A stretch of 64,000 nucleotides of DNA from Massilia aquatica (GTDB lineage: Bacteria; Pseudomonadota; Gammaproteobacteria; Burkholderiales; Burkholderiaceae_D), in the NCBI RefSeq assembly GCF_011682045.1, contig NZ_VVIW01000008.1, positions 180,900 through 244,899 of the forward strand. The letters run 5' to 3'. The notes under the pieces were generated by a model. The model saw nothing but the letters and a program-made list of their open reading frames with translations. It was not told the DNA's origin and ran no database searches. Below, in pieces: positions 35,725 through 45,146 of the stretch. Made by a program: the position numbers and the translations under genes. The first letter of the stretch is position 1. Every line of letters begins with the position of its first letter.

Positions 35725-36878
35725 TACTTGATGACGGCGATCCGCGTGCGCTTGCCGCCTTTGAAGGTGTACAAGGTCAGCTTGCCATCCTTGACGTCGC
35801 CGCGCGCATCGAAGGCGACGGTGCCGGTGATGCCCTGGTAGCTGTTCTTGGCCAGCACCGGCAGGTACACGGCCGGGTCCGCAGAGCCGGCTTTTTGCAT
35901 GGCCGCCACCATGGCCAGCATGGCGTCGTAGGCGTACGGCGCGTAGGTCATCACATCGACGCCGAAGCGTTTGCGGTAGGCCGCGCGGAAATCGTCCAGG
36001 CCTTTTTGCTGCTGCGGCTCGACGCCGCCCGCTTCGGCGCAGATGACCTGGCCGTCGGCCATGCCTTCGCCGGCCAGCCTCGGCACCGAATCGGAACACA
36101 TGCCGTCGCCGCCCATGAAGCGCACCGGCATGCCGAGTTGCTTCATCTGGCGCAGCATCGGCCCGGCCACGGCGTCCATGCCGCCGAAGAAAATCAGGTC
36201 GGGCTTGGTGGCCTTGATGGCGGTGAGGATGGCGTTGAAGTCGGTGGCCTTGTCGGTCGTAAACTGCTGCGCCACGATGCGCGCGCCGCTGGCGGCGCCG
36301 GATTTCTTGACGTTCTTGACGAACTCGTCCGCCAGGCCCTTGCCGTAGGCGGTGCGGTCGTCGATCACGGCAATCTGCCTGGCCTTGCCGTCCTGCACCG
36401 CGTAGCGGGCGAGGGCGGCGCCCAATTGCTCGTCGTTGGCGATATTCCGGAACGCCGTGTTAAAACCCTGGCGCGTATATTTCGGGTTGCTGGCCGCCGG
36501 TGAAATCTGCGGGATGCCGGCATCGTAATAAATTTTCGAGGCGGGGATGGTGGTGCCCGAGTTCTGGTGCCCGATCACGCCGCGCACCTTGGCGTCGACC
36601 AGTTTTTGCGCCACGGTCGTGCCTTGCTTAGGGTCGCCGCCATCGTCTTCGGCCAGCAACTCGACACGAAAGCGTTTGCCGGCGATGGTCACGCCCTTGG
36701 CATTCAACGCGTCGACCGCCATGCGCGCGCCGTTTTCATTGTCTTTGCCCAGATGGGCAATAGCGCCGGAAACGGCCGCCACGTGACCGATCCGGATCAC
36801 CTCCTGCGCGTGGGCCGCGCCGCCAACCACGCAAGCGAGCACGGCCGCCTGAATAACCAATTTTGAACTGAACTGCAT
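35724..36878 (-). CDS. periplasmic branched-chain amino acid-type ABC substrate-binding protein
   Basis: A 384-residue Leu/Ile/Val-binding-type (LivJ/Peripla_BP_6) protein. It starts at the ATG at 36878 with AAGGAAA upstream and has a Sec signal cleaved near AHA-QEV. The family pattern is seen in IRIGHVAAVSGAIAHLGKDNENG at the N-terminus, GHQNSGTTIPASKIYYDAG in the ligand site and DRTAYGKGLADEF. It should deliver branched-chain or related amino acids to an ABC permease, but no permease or ATPase genes are adjacent, so the partner is elsewhere. The gene ends at a 9-bp tandem repeat. Confidence 0.85.
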   Translation of the reverse strand: MQFSSKLVIQAAVLACVVGGAAHAQEVIRIGHVAAVSGAIAHLGKDNENGARMAVDALNAKGVTIAGKRFRVELLAEDDGGDPKQGTTVAQKLVDAKVRGVIGHQNSGTTIPASKIYYDAGIPQISPAASNPKYTRQGFNTAFRNIANDEQLGAALARYAVQDGKARQIAVIDDRTAYGKGLADEFVKNVKKSGAASGARIVAQQFTTDKATDFNAILTAIKATKPDLIFFGGMDAVAGPMLRQMKQLGMPVRFMGGDGMCSDSVPRLAGEGMADGQVICAEAGGVEPQQQKGLDDFRAAYRKRFGVDVMTYAPYAYDAMLAMVAAMQKAGSADPAVYLPVLAKNSYQGITGTVAFDARGDVKDGKLTLYTFKGGKRTRIAVIK

Positions 36879-36969
36879 AACTTTCCTTGTTGTTGACGCG
36901 GCCCGAGCGCCGCAGATCGGGCAGCATACCATGTAGGAAAGTTACGCGCGCCTGTGGATGTCCACACCC

Positions 36970-38070
36970 TCAGTTGCCGTTGCCGATCCCGCTGCCCCGG
37001 CTGCGCAGGCGGTACAGCACGCCCAGCCCGGCCATGGTCAGCACGGCGCCGATCAGCGTGAGCAGCTCGCTGCCGCCGCGCGTGACGACCGGGGCGGCGT
37101 TCGAGGCCATGGTGGCGGCGGACATGCTGCGGTCGTAGGTGGCGCCGATGACCAGCTCGCGGTCGTTGATCGAATTGGTCAGGTGCAAGCCCTGGCCGCC
37201 GCGGTGCAAGGTCATCTTGTTGTCGCGCCACACGAAGGACATGCGCTCGCTGCCCACCAAGACCGTCCCGACCACGTGGCCGGCGTTGTTGATGTCGGTC
37301 GCGAAGCTGTTGTAGTTGCCGATCAGTGCGCCCAGGTCGACCATGCGCTTGCCATCGTGCATGAAGGCGCGCCAGCGGCGGTCGGCGGTCTCGGAGGCGC
37401 CGACGACGACGCCGGCGTCGTTGACCGCCAACGCCGAACTCTGGCGTCCGCCCAGGGTGCCGAGGTCGACCATGCCGTTCTCGGGCGTGTACAGGAAAGC
37501 GTGGCGCAGGCCGTGCTCGTTGGCGGCGGTCCCGGCCACATGGCGGTGCTTGTTGACGGCGCTGGCATAGCTGATGTTGCCGCCCAGCGTGCCGAGATCC
37601 TGCAACTGCCCGGCGCCATCGTCGATGAAGGCGTGCCAGTCGCCGCCGGGTATGTCGGCAAACCCGACCGCGACGCCATCCTGGTTCAGGGCCATCCCGT
37701 AACTGCTGGGGCCACCCAAGGTGCCGATCACGCGCATGCCGCTGTCGCGGTGGAACAAAAAGGCGTTCCAGGTGCCGTCCTTATTGCGCACGGAGCCGAT
37801 GATCTGGCCGCGCTCATTGATGCCGCGCGCGTCGCTGTGTTTGCCGCCACGGGTGCCGAGGTCGGTGATTTTGCCTTTTTCGAACAGGACACCGCGCGTG
37901 TTGCCGTCAACGTCTTCCAGCACGGCGGCGACCTGGCCGGCCCCGTTCATGTCGTAGGCGATGGTCGATTCGCCCGGCAGGGCGGCGATCCCGAGCGAAA
38001 GGGGCCGGGCGCTGGCTTCGCCTCCCAGCAGGATCAGGACGGCGAGGCAAGCTGGGAGGGCAGGGCGCAT
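36970..38070 (-). CDS. HAF-repeat exported protein
   Basis: A 366-residue protein with a Sec signal from the ATG at 38070 (AAAGGAA 7 bases upstream). At least five HAF-type repeats are visible, each with DLGTLGG or similar (ITDLGTRGG, VIGTLGG, LQDLGTLGG, VDLGTLGG, VDLGALIG) followed by A-x-x-IN-x-x-G-x-VVG, predicting a beta-propeller. The C-terminus has a hydrophobic segment (LLTLIGAVLTMAGLGVLY) followed by arginines, like the end of a cell-envelope sorting signal but without a PEP motif. Function unknown; perhaps a surface adhesion or matrix protein. Confidence 0.75.
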   Translation of the reverse strand: MRPALPACLAVLILLGGEASARPLSLGIAALPGESTIAYDMNGAGQVAAVLEDVDGNTRGVLFEKGKITDLGTRGGKHSDARGINERGQIIGSVRNKDGTWNAFLFHRDSGMRVIGTLGGPSSYGMALNQDGVAVGFADIPGGDWHAFIDDGAGQLQDLGTLGGNISYASAVNKHRHVAGTAANEHGLRHAFLYTPENGMVDLGTLGGRQSSALAVNDAGVVVGASETADRRWRAFMHDGKRMVDLGALIGNYNSFATDINNAGHVVGTVLVGSERMSFVWRDNKMTLHRGGQGLHLTNSINDRELVIGATYDRSMSAATMASNAAPVVTRGGSELLTLIGAVLTMAGLGVLYRLRSRGSGIGNGN

Positions 38071-38251
38071 GCGGGATTCCTTTGTCGGGGATGGGCGGAG
38101 GATCGTTGTCCGTTGCGAAACGGTCAACGATAAATATACGCCATCATTGCGCCTTGCAAGAAAAATATTTTGCTATGTAGTGGCAGGTATTTTGCTCTAG
38201 CAATGCAAGCAAGATTAGCTGCACTTGTGAATGATTGGGTAGATGCCGTGG

Positions 38252-38623
38252 CTAAAACAAGCTGCGGGACAAGCGAATGAGTTCGGGTATGAGCTGGGAG
38301 AGAAAAACCGCAGTGGTCACCCACATGATGATTGCCGCCTTCGCCTCGGAAACGTCACCTTTTGTCGCGCTGGTATTTTTCAATATCCCGACGTCCAGCT
38401 TCAGCGCTGCGACATCTGTCTTCAGCACTGCGACATCTGTCTTCAGCACTGCGACATCTGTCTTCAGCACATCGACATCGGTCTTGAGCACCCCAACATC
38501 CGTTCTCAATACGGCCACATCGGTCTTTAGCACCGATACGTCAAGCATCATGGCTGCGACATTTGCCTCCAGATTTGCCACCCGGGCTTCCATGCCGTCC
38601 TGACTACGTGATTCGTCACTCAT
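38252..38623 (-). CDS. coiled-coil membrane-anchored protein with seven-residue repeats
   Basis: The ATG at 38623 (AGGAAGGA upstream) gives 123 residues. Residues about 20-80 are a perfect heptad series of the type LKTDVAV repeated eight or so times, predicting a stable coiled coil. A C-terminal hydrophobic segment (IIMWVTTAVFLSQLI) would anchor it in the inner membrane. The DNA behind the heptads contains exact 21-bp tandem units. I do not know a function; membrane-anchored coiled coils of this kind are often annotated as hypothetical. Confidence 0.65.
   Translation of the reverse strand: MSDESRSQDGMEARVANLEANVAAMMLDVSVLKTDVAVLRTDVGVLKTDVDVLKTDVAVLKTDVAVLKTDVAALKLDVGILKNTSATKGDVSEAKAAIIMWVTTAVFLSQLIPELIRLSRSLF
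38408..38470 (-). repeat. 21-bp exact tandem repeat, three units
   Basis: Three identical units (38408-38428, 38429-38449, 38450-38470) encode one heptad each (LKTDVAV). Diverged units continue to about 38540. Because 21 is a multiple of three, gain or loss of a unit keeps the frame and changes the coiled-coil length. Confidence 0.9.
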
Positions 38624-38754
38624 ATCCGTGGTCCTTCCTGTCGATTCAAGGGATCGTAGAGAGCTTCGCGCAAATGAGCACCATTTGCTCCTCATGGTAA
38701 GACAGCTTTGACAGCTCTGAGTTCCCCCGGACAGGCATCCCAATGATCCACAAC

Positions 38755-38781
38755 AAAAAACCCGCACGCGGCGGGTTTTTT
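38755..38781. terminator. bidirectional rho-independent terminator
   Basis: An 11-bp stem AAAAAACCCGC / GCGGGTTTTTT with loop ACGCG. It lies about 40 bases beyond the stop of the minus-strand TonB receptor gene and has A and T runs on both sides. Confidence 0.9.
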
Positions 38782-38821
38782 GTCGATCTGCACGGTGACA
38801 TGCCGGCGAAACGCCGTGTTG

Positions 38822-40924
38822 TCAGAAGGCGTAACGCGCCGTCACCTGCACCGAGCGCGGCGCCCCTGGCAGGTTCAGGTTGCCGTTACTGCCGTGCCCG
38901 GCAACGGTGTACTGGCGGTCGGCCAGGTTCATCGCATTGACCTGGATATCGACCTTGCCCTGGCGGTAGTACGCCATGGCATCAAACGTCGCGTATCCGG
39001 GCAGCGCCACCGTATTGCCGGGATTGGCAAAGCGCTGGCCCACGGCATTCGCCCCGGCGCCCACGCCAAACCCATTGCCCAGCGCCTTGGTCAGCCACAC
39101 ATTGCCGCTGTGAACCGGCGTGAGTGTCGGACGCTTGCCCTGCACCGGCTGCCCCGCATCGATCGCGACCGACGAGACCGCCCGCGCATCCAGGTACGCA
39201 TAGCCGGACCACAACTGCCAGCCGTCGCCCAGCTTGCCGGCGAAGGTCAGCTCGATGCCGTCGCTGCGCTGGGTCCCGATGGGAATGAGGCGGTTGGTGG
39301 TCGGATCGGTCGCCTTGATGTTGGTGCGTTCCAGCCGGAACAGCGACACCGAGGCGGTCGCATTGCCGTCGAACAGGTCGAACTTGGCGCCGACTTCCTT
39401 GTTGGTCGTTTCCTCAGGCGCGATCTGGGCATTGTTGGCGGCCAGCGCGAACGATTCGCCCGATGGCTGGAACGACTTGCTGAATGACCCGAAATACGAC
39501 TGCGTCTCGCCCGGCTGGTACACCAGGCCGGCGCGCGGACTCCAGGCGCGGTCCACGCGCGCCAGATTCGACTGCCCGGCGCGCCGTTCCAGCGTGCTCT
39601 GCTCGAAGCGGTCGAAGCGCACCCCGGCCAGCGCCTTCCACTGCGCCGACAAGGTGGCCATATCCTGCACGTAGGCGCTGGCCACCTTCATCGCGCCCAG
39701 GTTGTCGGTCGACGGCGCGGCGCTCACCGTGAACGGCAGGCTTGGGGCGACCGGATTGAACAGATTGACCTTGGCGATATTGTTCTGGGTGCGGAACAAC
39801 TGGTCTTTTTCCTGCTTGCCGATCTCGACGCCGTACAGCAACTGGTGGCGCATGCCGGCCAGGTTGGCGACTTGCTTGAGCTCGGTCTGGTTGAAGTAGC
39901 CGCTCTCGTCGCGCAGCACATTGCTGCGGTTGAGCGACGCCGTCAGCGCCTTGTCGTCGACCGATCCGGCCAGCGTGTTGTTGCGGTCCAAGGTGTAGTT
40001 GTAGTGACGGAAAGCGTTGCGCAGCGTGAACGCATCGTTGAAACGGTGATCCAGGGTAAAGCCGAAGGCTTTGACTTCGGCTTCGGAATAATCGTTCTGC
40101 CTGGCGTTGGCGGCGCCGTAGTAGGTCCCGGCCGGCACATCGACCGGCCTGCCGCGATACGCGGGCACGCCAAAATCGGTCACGCGCTTGTCGTTCAGGT
40201 ATTCGGCCTGCAACAGCAGTTTGGTGGCCTCACTGATCTTGAGCGCGACCGACGGCGCGAACGCTTCGCGGTCGAGGAACTGCTGGTCGCGGTAGCTGTC
40301 GGCGCGTTCGATGGCGCCGGTCACGCGAAATGCCACCGGGCTGGCGCCGTCGGCGCGCGCCACATCGACTTCGGCGCGGCGCTGGTTCCAGCTGCCGGCC
40401 TGCAGGCTGACTTCATTCTTGTTGATGCCGGGCTTCTTGCTGATCCGGTTGATCAGCCCGCCGGACGAGCCGCGCCCGTACAGCACCGAGGCCGGTCCCT
40501 TGATGATTTCCACCTGCTCGGTATTGGACAGGTCGCGGAAGTACAGCGCATCGTCGCGCATGCCATCGACGAACTGGTCGGCAATCGCGGTAAAGCCGCG
40601 GATGGTCACCTGGTCGCGCTGGCCGTCGCCGTGCGACAGGCCGATCCCCGGCACCGCCTTGAGCACGTCCTGCAGCGAACGCGCGCCCTGGTCGCGCAGC
40701 ACCGACAGCGGCACCACGTTCACGGTCTGCGGAATATCGCGCAGCGGGGCGTCGATCTTGGTGGCGCTGGTCGACGTGGCCGGATTGTAGCCGGCGTCCT
40801 GGTCGCGGGTGGCGGTGACGGTGATTTCTTTCAGTTCGGTCTGGGCCTGCGCGAGGGCGGGGCTGGACAAATAGGGGAGGGCCAGCGCGATGATGACCGC
40901 CAAGTGTTTCTGTTGCATTGCCAT
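38822..40924 (-). CDS. TonB-dependent siderophore receptor
   Basis: A 700-residue outer-membrane receptor with a signal peptide (cleaved near ALAQA). The TonB box region is ELKEITVTATRD, the plug domain includes GRGSSGGLINRISKKP, and the barrel ends in a phenylalanine (VQVTARYAF) as expected for BAM recognition. Sequence style fits catecholate/hydroxamate siderophore receptors of the FhuA/FpvA-FiuA group. AAGGA lies 6 bases before the ATG at 40924 and a near-perfect Fur box is just upstream, so it should be induced under iron limitation. Single-gene unit ending at a terminator. Confidence 0.92.
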   Translation of the reverse strand: MAMQQKHLAVIIALALPYLSSPALAQAQTELKEITVTATRDQDAGYNPATSTSATKIDAPLRDIPQTVNVVPLSVLRDQGARSLQDVLKAVPGIGLSHGDGQRDQVTIRGFTAIADQFVDGMRDDALYFRDLSNTEQVEIIKGPASVLYGRGSSGGLINRISKKPGINKNEVSLQAGSWNQRRAEVDVARADGASPVAFRVTGAIERADSYRDQQFLDREAFAPSVALKISEATKLLLQAEYLNDKRVTDFGVPAYRGRPVDVPAGTYYGAANARQNDYSEAEVKAFGFTLDHRFNDAFTLRNAFRHYNYTLDRNNTLAGSVDDKALTASLNRSNVLRDESGYFNQTELKQVANLAGMRHQLLYGVEIGKQEKDQLFRTQNNIAKVNLFNPVAPSLPFTVSAAPSTDNLGAMKVASAYVQDMATLSAQWKALAGVRFDRFEQSTLERRAGQSNLARVDRAWSPRAGLVYQPGETQSYFGSFSKSFQPSGESFALAANNAQIAPEETTNKEVGAKFDLFDGNATASVSLFRLERTNIKATDPTTNRLIPIGTQRSDGIELTFAGKLGDGWQLWSGYAYLDARAVSSVAIDAGQPVQGKRPTLTPVHSGNVWLTKALGNGFGVGAGANAVGQRFANPGNTVALPGYATFDAMAYYRQGKVDIQVNAMNLADRQYTVAGHGSNGNLNLPGAPRSVQVTARYAF

Positions 40925-40954
40925 GTTACGTCCTTGTTCTTGTGCTTTTACTGC

Positions 40955-40975
40955 GAATGATAATGATTCCCATTC
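40955..40975. promoter_or_regulatory. Fur box upstream of siderophore receptor
   Basis: AATGATAATGATTCCCATT inside this interval matches the Fur consensus (AATGATAATnATTCTCATT type) almost completely and lies 31-51 bases before the receptor start, overlapping where its promoter should be. Confidence 0.85.
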
Positions 40976-41032
40976 ATATTATTGCTGAGCAGCGTAAATA
41001 TGGCAAATTTATGTGAAGCGCATAGCTTGGCG

Positions 41033-43375
41033 TCAGAACAGGGTCTGCTGCAAGGTCGTCAGGCTGTGGAAATCGTCGCCCAGGAAGGGCAGGATGGCAT
41101 CGGCGATCGGTTGCAGCTGGCGCGTGACGTAGTGGTCATAGTCGATGCGCGAGCGCTGCGTTTCCAGCGGTTCCGGACCAGACAGGGTCATGACGTAGCG
41201 GATCCAGCCTCCGCGCTGGTATTGCAGGGGGCGGCCGTGCAGGCGATTGAAGTCGTCGGCCAGGCGCGCCGCACGCACCGGCGGCGGCGCGGCGCCCTGG
41301 TACTCGGCCAGCGGACGGCGGATGCGCTTGCGGTACACCAGCAGCTCGTCGAAGTCGCCGCGCACGGTGCTCTCGACGTACTCGCGCACGTAGTCGCGGT
41401 ACGGTTCGCGCTTGAAGATGCGCAGGTACAGCGCCTGCTGGAACTGCTGCGCCAGCGGGGTCCAGTCGCTGCGCACCGTTTCCAGGCCCTTGAAGATCAT
41501 CTCTTCGCCGCCGCCGGCCAGGCCGGTCAGGCCGGCGTAGCGCTTCTTGCTGCCTTCTTCCGAATTGCGGATGTTGGGCATCAAAAAACGCCGGTAGTGC
41601 GTTTCGTACTGGAGTTCGAGTGCGCTGGCCAGGCCGAACTCCTGGCGCAGGTGCTCGCTCCACCAGGCGTTGACGTGGGCCACCAGGGCGCGGCCGATCT
41701 CGCCGGCCGCGTCGTCGCCGTGCGCGCTTCCGAGCCACACAAAGGTCGAATCGGTGTCGCCGTAGATCACCTGGTGGCCGCGTTCTTCGATCAGTTCGCG
41801 CGTGCGGTGCATGATCTCCTGCCCGCGCAGGGTGATCGAGGACGCCAGGCGCGGGTCGAAGAAGCGGCAGTGGTCCGCGCCCAGCACGCCGTAGAAGGAG
41901 TTCATGATGATCTTGAGCGCCTGCGACAGCGGCTTGTTCTGTTCGCGCTTGGCCGCCTCGCGGCCTTCGGCGATCTGGCTCACGATGGCCGGCAGGCAGT
42001 GCTTCTCGCGCGAGAAGCGCGCGCCGCGAAAGCCCGCTATCGTGGCGCCGCTGTCGTCCTGCAAGCCTTCGACCAGGCCGACCGGGTCGATCAGGAAGGT
42101 GCGGATGATCGACGGATACAGGCTTTTGTAATCGAGTACCAGCACCGAATCGTACAGGCCCGAACGCGAATCCATGACGTAGCCGCCAGGGCTGTTTTCG
42201 CCGGCCACGTCGCCCTGGTTGGGCGCCACATAGCCCTGGCGGTGCATGCGCGGCAGGTACAGGTGTTCAAAAGCGGCCACCGAGCCGCCGCCGCTGCGGT
42301 CCACCGCCAGCCCGGTCACGCTGGCCCGCTCCAGCAGGAAGGGCAGCACCTCGGTCTTGCCGAAAATGCGGGTGACCAGTTCGCAGTCTTTCAGGTTGTA
42401 GTGCGCCAGCGCCGGCTTGTCTTCGTTGAAGCGGCGCTCGATTTCGGCCATGCGCTGGTAGGGATTGTCGATCGCCTTGCCTTCGCCGAGCAAGGTGCGG
42501 CTGACGTTTTCCAGACTGAACGACGAAAAGCTCCAGGTGGCCGACTTGAGCGCGTCGATGCCGTCGATGATCAGGCGCCCGCAAGCGCCGGCGAAGAAGT
42601 GCTGCTGCGAGCCGTGTTCGCGCCACTCCATCGGGCTGCCGTCGCGCCCGAGGCGCAGCGGCACCCCGCAGCGCTCCGCATGCTTTTGCAGCACGCGCAG
42701 GTCGAACTGCACCACGTTCCAGCCGATGATGGCGTCCGGGTCGTGGGTGGCGAGCCAGGTGTTGAGGCGTTCGAGCATCTGCGCGTGGCTGTCGCAGTAA
42801 TCGAGCGCGAAGTCGCGTGGCGCATCGGTGCCGTTGGGCGGCCCAAGCATGTACACCTGGCGCTGGCCGCAACCTTCGAGCGCGATCGAATACAGCTCGC
42901 CGCGCGCGGTGGTTTCGATGTCGAGCGAGGCGAGTTTCAAGCGCGGGCGGTAGCCTTGCGCCGGCTTTAACGGGCTGTCGGGCGCATCGTGGAACAGGAC
43001 CGGCGCGGTGATGAAGCGCTCCATCAGGTAGCGCTCGGGCGGGCGGATGTCGGCCTCGTAGACGTCGATGCCGTACTCGCGCAGGCGCTTGGCCTGGCGG
43101 GTCAGCTGGCGGTACTGCTGGCAGTACAGGCCGAACACGGGCCGCTGGCGAAAGTCGCGCAGATCGAGCGAGCGCAGTTCGCAGCCGCGTTCGCCCTTCA
43201 ACAGCGCCGCGACCTGCGTGCGCCATTCCTCGGGGATGAAGGCGACCGACACCTGGCCGGCGAGGCGGATATGGCGCGGCCCGTCGTCGGTGGCAAGCCA
43301 GAAGTCGACCTCTGTGCCGGCGGGCGTATCGCGCCAGTGGCGGGTCAGGATAAACCCCTGCTGCGGTTGATTCAA
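41033..43375 (-). CDS. polB: DNA polymerase II (family B)
   Basis: From the TTG at 43375, with GAGG at 7 bases, the protein has 780 residues, nearly the same as the 783 of E. coli Pol II; an ATG at 43456 would add 27 residues. The 3'-5' exonuclease motifs are visible (LASLDIETT and [10 protein letters not shown]). The polymerase motifs A and C are [10 protein letters not shown] and YGDTDS, and motif B is in KIIMNSFYG. Pol II repairs and restarts stalled forks and takes part in translesion synthesis. In E. coli it is SOS-induced, but I see no good LexA box here. Not in an operon. Confidence 0.92.
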   Translation of the reverse strand: MNQPQQGFILTRHWRDTPAGTEVDFWLATDDGPRHIRLAGQVSVAFIPEEWRTQVAALLKGERGCELRSLDLRDFRQRPVFGLYCQQYRQLTRQAKRLREYGIDVYEADIRPPERYLMERFITAPVLFHDAPDSPLKPAQGYRPRLKLASLDIETTARGELYSIALEGCGQRQVYMLGPPNGTDAPRDFALDYCDSHAQMLERLNTWLATHDPDAIIGWNVVQFDLRVLQKHAERCGVPLRLGRDGSPMEWREHGSQQHFFAGACGRLIIDGIDALKSATWSFSSFSLENVSRTLLGEGKAIDNPYQRMAEIERRFNEDKPALAHYNLKDCELVTRIFGKTEVLPFLLERASVTGLAVDRSGGGSVAAFEHLYLPRMHRQGYVAPNQGDVAGENSPGGYVMDSRSGLYDSVLVLDYKSLYPSIIRTFLIDPVGLVEGLQDDSGATIAGFRGARFSREKHCLPAIVSQIAEGREAAKREQNKPLSQALKIIMNSFYGVLGADHCRFFDPRLASSITLRGQEIMHRTRELIEERGHQVIYGDTDSTFVWLGSAHGDDAAGEIGRALVAHVNAWWSEHLRQEFGLASALELQYETHYRRFLMPNIRNSEEGSKKRYAGLTGLAGGGEEMIFKGLETVRSDWTPLAQQFQQALYLRIFKREPYRDYVREYVESTVRGDFDELLVYRKRIRRPLAEYQGAAPPPVRAARLADDFNRLHGRPLQYQRGGWIRYVMTLSGPEPLETQRSRIDYDHYVTRQLQPIADAILPFLGDDFHSLTTLQQTLF

Positions 43376-43547
43376 ATGACTACCTCGGAAGCGCTGTAAG
43401 TAAACGTGCGGCCCGCGTATTTTAAGCGATGTGCGCCATGATGATTGGAATGACATGTTGTAACTGTTGAAACGGCGTTGAGTTATGTTTGTTGGTCGTC
43501 TATCATTGGTCTCCCGAACATCATCGTCCTGACCAACCCCCTACTCA

Positions 43548-44213
43548 ATGAAAAGCACCCTTGCCCTTGTCGCCGCTGGCGTTCTCTCCCTCATGGCCTG
43601 CGACAGCAAGGCCCAGGTGAACAAAAAAGAGATCAGCACGGCGGTTGCCAACTATCTCGACCAGAAGGGTGAACTTTGCCTGGATTTGACCACGTGGCCG
43701 ATATTAATTTCGCCGATTAACATGGAGAGGAAAGACGAGTTCCCGGATTCGATCGTGACACAAATGGAGGTGTTGACGGCGCTTGGACTGACTGCCGAGG
43801 CGCCTGGCGGAGACGACCCAAACGACACCAACCCGTACAAGCCGGATGTGGTGGTCAAGCGTTACGTGCTGACCGACGCCGGGAAGAAGCTTTACCGGGA
43901 AAAGGAAGTGACCGTCAAGGATTACAGTAGCAAAACCACGAAGCAGGTCATGGAAGGCGACCTTTGCTACGCTCAAAAGAAGCTCGATAAAGTCATCACC
44001 TGGACCAAGCCGGTCCAGGCTGACTTTTTCCAATGGATACACGTGACGTATGTGTACAAGGTCGGCCCGGTGGCCGCCTGGGCCAGGAATCCGAAACTTT
44101 CAAAGGCATTTCCCGATATCGCGGAAAACCTGCGCCTGGCGGGCAAGCAGCAGAAAGTCTACCTCAAACTGAGCGACGAGGGCTGGGACGAGTATGACCT
44201 CGGGTTCGACTGA
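43548..44213 (+). CDS. lipoprotein, unknown, 221 aa
   Basis: A predicted lipoprotein (lipobox SLMAC, Cys18) with a mature region of about 200 residues. It begins KKEISTAVANYLDQKGELCLDL, a pattern like a winged-helix or DNA-binding stretch but outside the cytoplasm, and contains cysteines in ELCLD and GDLCYAQ. The rest is Lys-rich mixed alpha/beta. No family is assigned. The next gene follows after 27 bases in the same direction, so they may be co-transcribed. Confidence 0.65.
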   Translation: MKSTLALVAAGVLSLMACDSKAQVNKKEISTAVANYLDQKGELCLDLTTWPILISPINMERKDEFPDSIVTQMEVLTALGLTAEAPGGDDPNDTNPYKPDVVVKRYVLTDAGKKLYREKEVTVKDYSSKTTKQVMEGDLCYAQKKLDKVITWTKPVQADFFQWIHVTYVYKVGPVAAWARNPKLSKAFPDIAENLRLAGKQQKVYLKLSDEGWDEYDLGFD

Positions 44214-44240
44214 CCCGGGCGTGCCGCGCCGGGCGACGCG

Positions 44241-44819
44241 GTGAGCACGATGTCGGCGGCCCTGCCGCTGCGCCTGTTGATGGCGGCCGCGCCCTTGCTG
44301 CTGTCCGCCTGCGGCACCTTGGGTGCGGCTGCGCAGGCGGAGCAAGGCGCCGCTGCCGAATTTGCCAATGTCTGGGGCCGCTGGGCCGACTCCGGCGGCG
44401 ACATTGCCGTTGCCGTCACCTGGGAGCGCAAGGTGCAGCCCGGCGTCACCGTGGCCGAGATCGAAGACGCCTTCGCCAGCGTGGCGGCGGAAGAGAACCT
44501 GAAGATGGTCGGCAGCCTGCCGCTGTCGGCGGAATTGCAGGCCCGCTCAAGCCAGCCGCAGAAGTTCCTCAAGGTGTACTCCTATTGCGACCCCGAAACC
44601 GCGCGCGCCATGGTCGATTTCAGCCCGCACATGGCGGCCTTCCTGCCGTGCCGCATCACGGTGCTGGAAAAGGACGACGGCCTGTGGATCTACACCATGA
44701 ACATGGACATGCTGACCAAAATGGGCCGCAAGCTGCCGCCCGAACTCAAGCCAAGGGTGACGCGTGTGCGCGACGCCATCTGGAAGATGCTCGAGCGCGG
44801 CGCACGCGGCGAATTCTGA
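44241..44819 (+). CDS. DUF302-domain lipoprotein
   Basis: About 190 residues from GTG 44241 (or ATG 44250). The signal ends in LLSAC (lipidation). The C-terminal half fits DUF302: VYSYCDPETARAMVDFSP, then FLPCRITVLEKDDGLWIY and LPPELKPRV. The domain's role is unknown; DUF302 proteins are frequent in sulfur-oxidising bacteria, and this one lies about 1.4 kb before the sox operon. No strong ribosome binding site is seen. It ends close to the divergent small gene at 44848. Confidence 0.7.
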   Translation: MSTMSAALPLRLLMAAAPLLLSACGTLGAAAQAEQGAAAEFANVWGRWADSGGDIAVAVTWERKVQPGVTVAEIEDAFASVAAEENLKMVGSLPLSAELQARSSQPQKFLKVYSYCDPETARAMVDFSPHMAAFLPCRITVLEKDDGLWIYTMNMDMLTKMGRKLPPELKPRVTRVRDAIWKMLERGARGEF

Positions 44820-44847
44820 GGCAAGCGGTCCACGCCGCGCTGGCTGG

Positions 44848-45015
44848 CTAGCGGCGCTCGCTGTTCATGGCAGGCGATTCCGGAGCCGCATCGGCAGGGA
44901 GTCCTTGCCCGCTATTGTCGCCCTTGCCGGGCGCGGTGCGCAAATACACGAATTTTGCCGCGATACTTGCCAGCACAGCGAGCGTGCCTATCGTTTCCAA
45001 CAAAGCGTCGAGCAT
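44848..45015 (-). CDS. small membrane protein, 55 aa
   Basis: A 55-codon gene on the minus strand with GGAG 6 bases before the ATG at 45015. The N-terminal part is a single hydrophobic helix (LETIGTLAVLASIAAKFVYL) and the rest is a short Ala/Pro/Ser tail ending SERR. It is divergent from the LysR gene with 131 bases between the starts, where a LysR-type palindrome lies, so it could be the regulated target. No family recognised. Confidence 0.5.
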   Translation of the reverse strand: MLDALLETIGTLAVLASIAAKFVYLRTAPGKGDNSGQGLPADAAPESPAMNSERR

Positions 45016-45116
45016 GATGTTCTCCGTAGTGAGAGGGTCAGCACAGTGTGCGCCTCATGCAAACGATAGTAGTGCGGCTGGATCAATCCCGCAATCTGGG
45101 AATTCCGGTGCTACAC

Positions 45117-45131
45117 TTCGGAAATTCCGAA
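45117..45131. promoter_or_regulatory. LysR-type palindrome TTCGGAAATTCCGAA
   Basis: A near-perfect 15-bp palindrome with one central mismatch, containing the T-N11-A pattern bound by LysR regulators. It lies 16 bases upstream of the LysR start in the gap shared with the divergent small gene, consistent with autoregulation and control of that gene. Confidence 0.55.
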
Positions 45132-45146
45132 AGCACGAGACAAATC

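Noticed and set aside
41082..42970. A 662-codon plus-strand open frame over polB
   Set aside because: It is antisense to a family B polymerase with all exonuclease and polymerase motifs intact, and it has no start signal or domain.
43376..43547. LexA (SOS) box before polB
   Set aside because: No CTG-N10-CAG site with an acceptable match is found; CTGTAAGTAAACGTG is the closest and lacks the second half.
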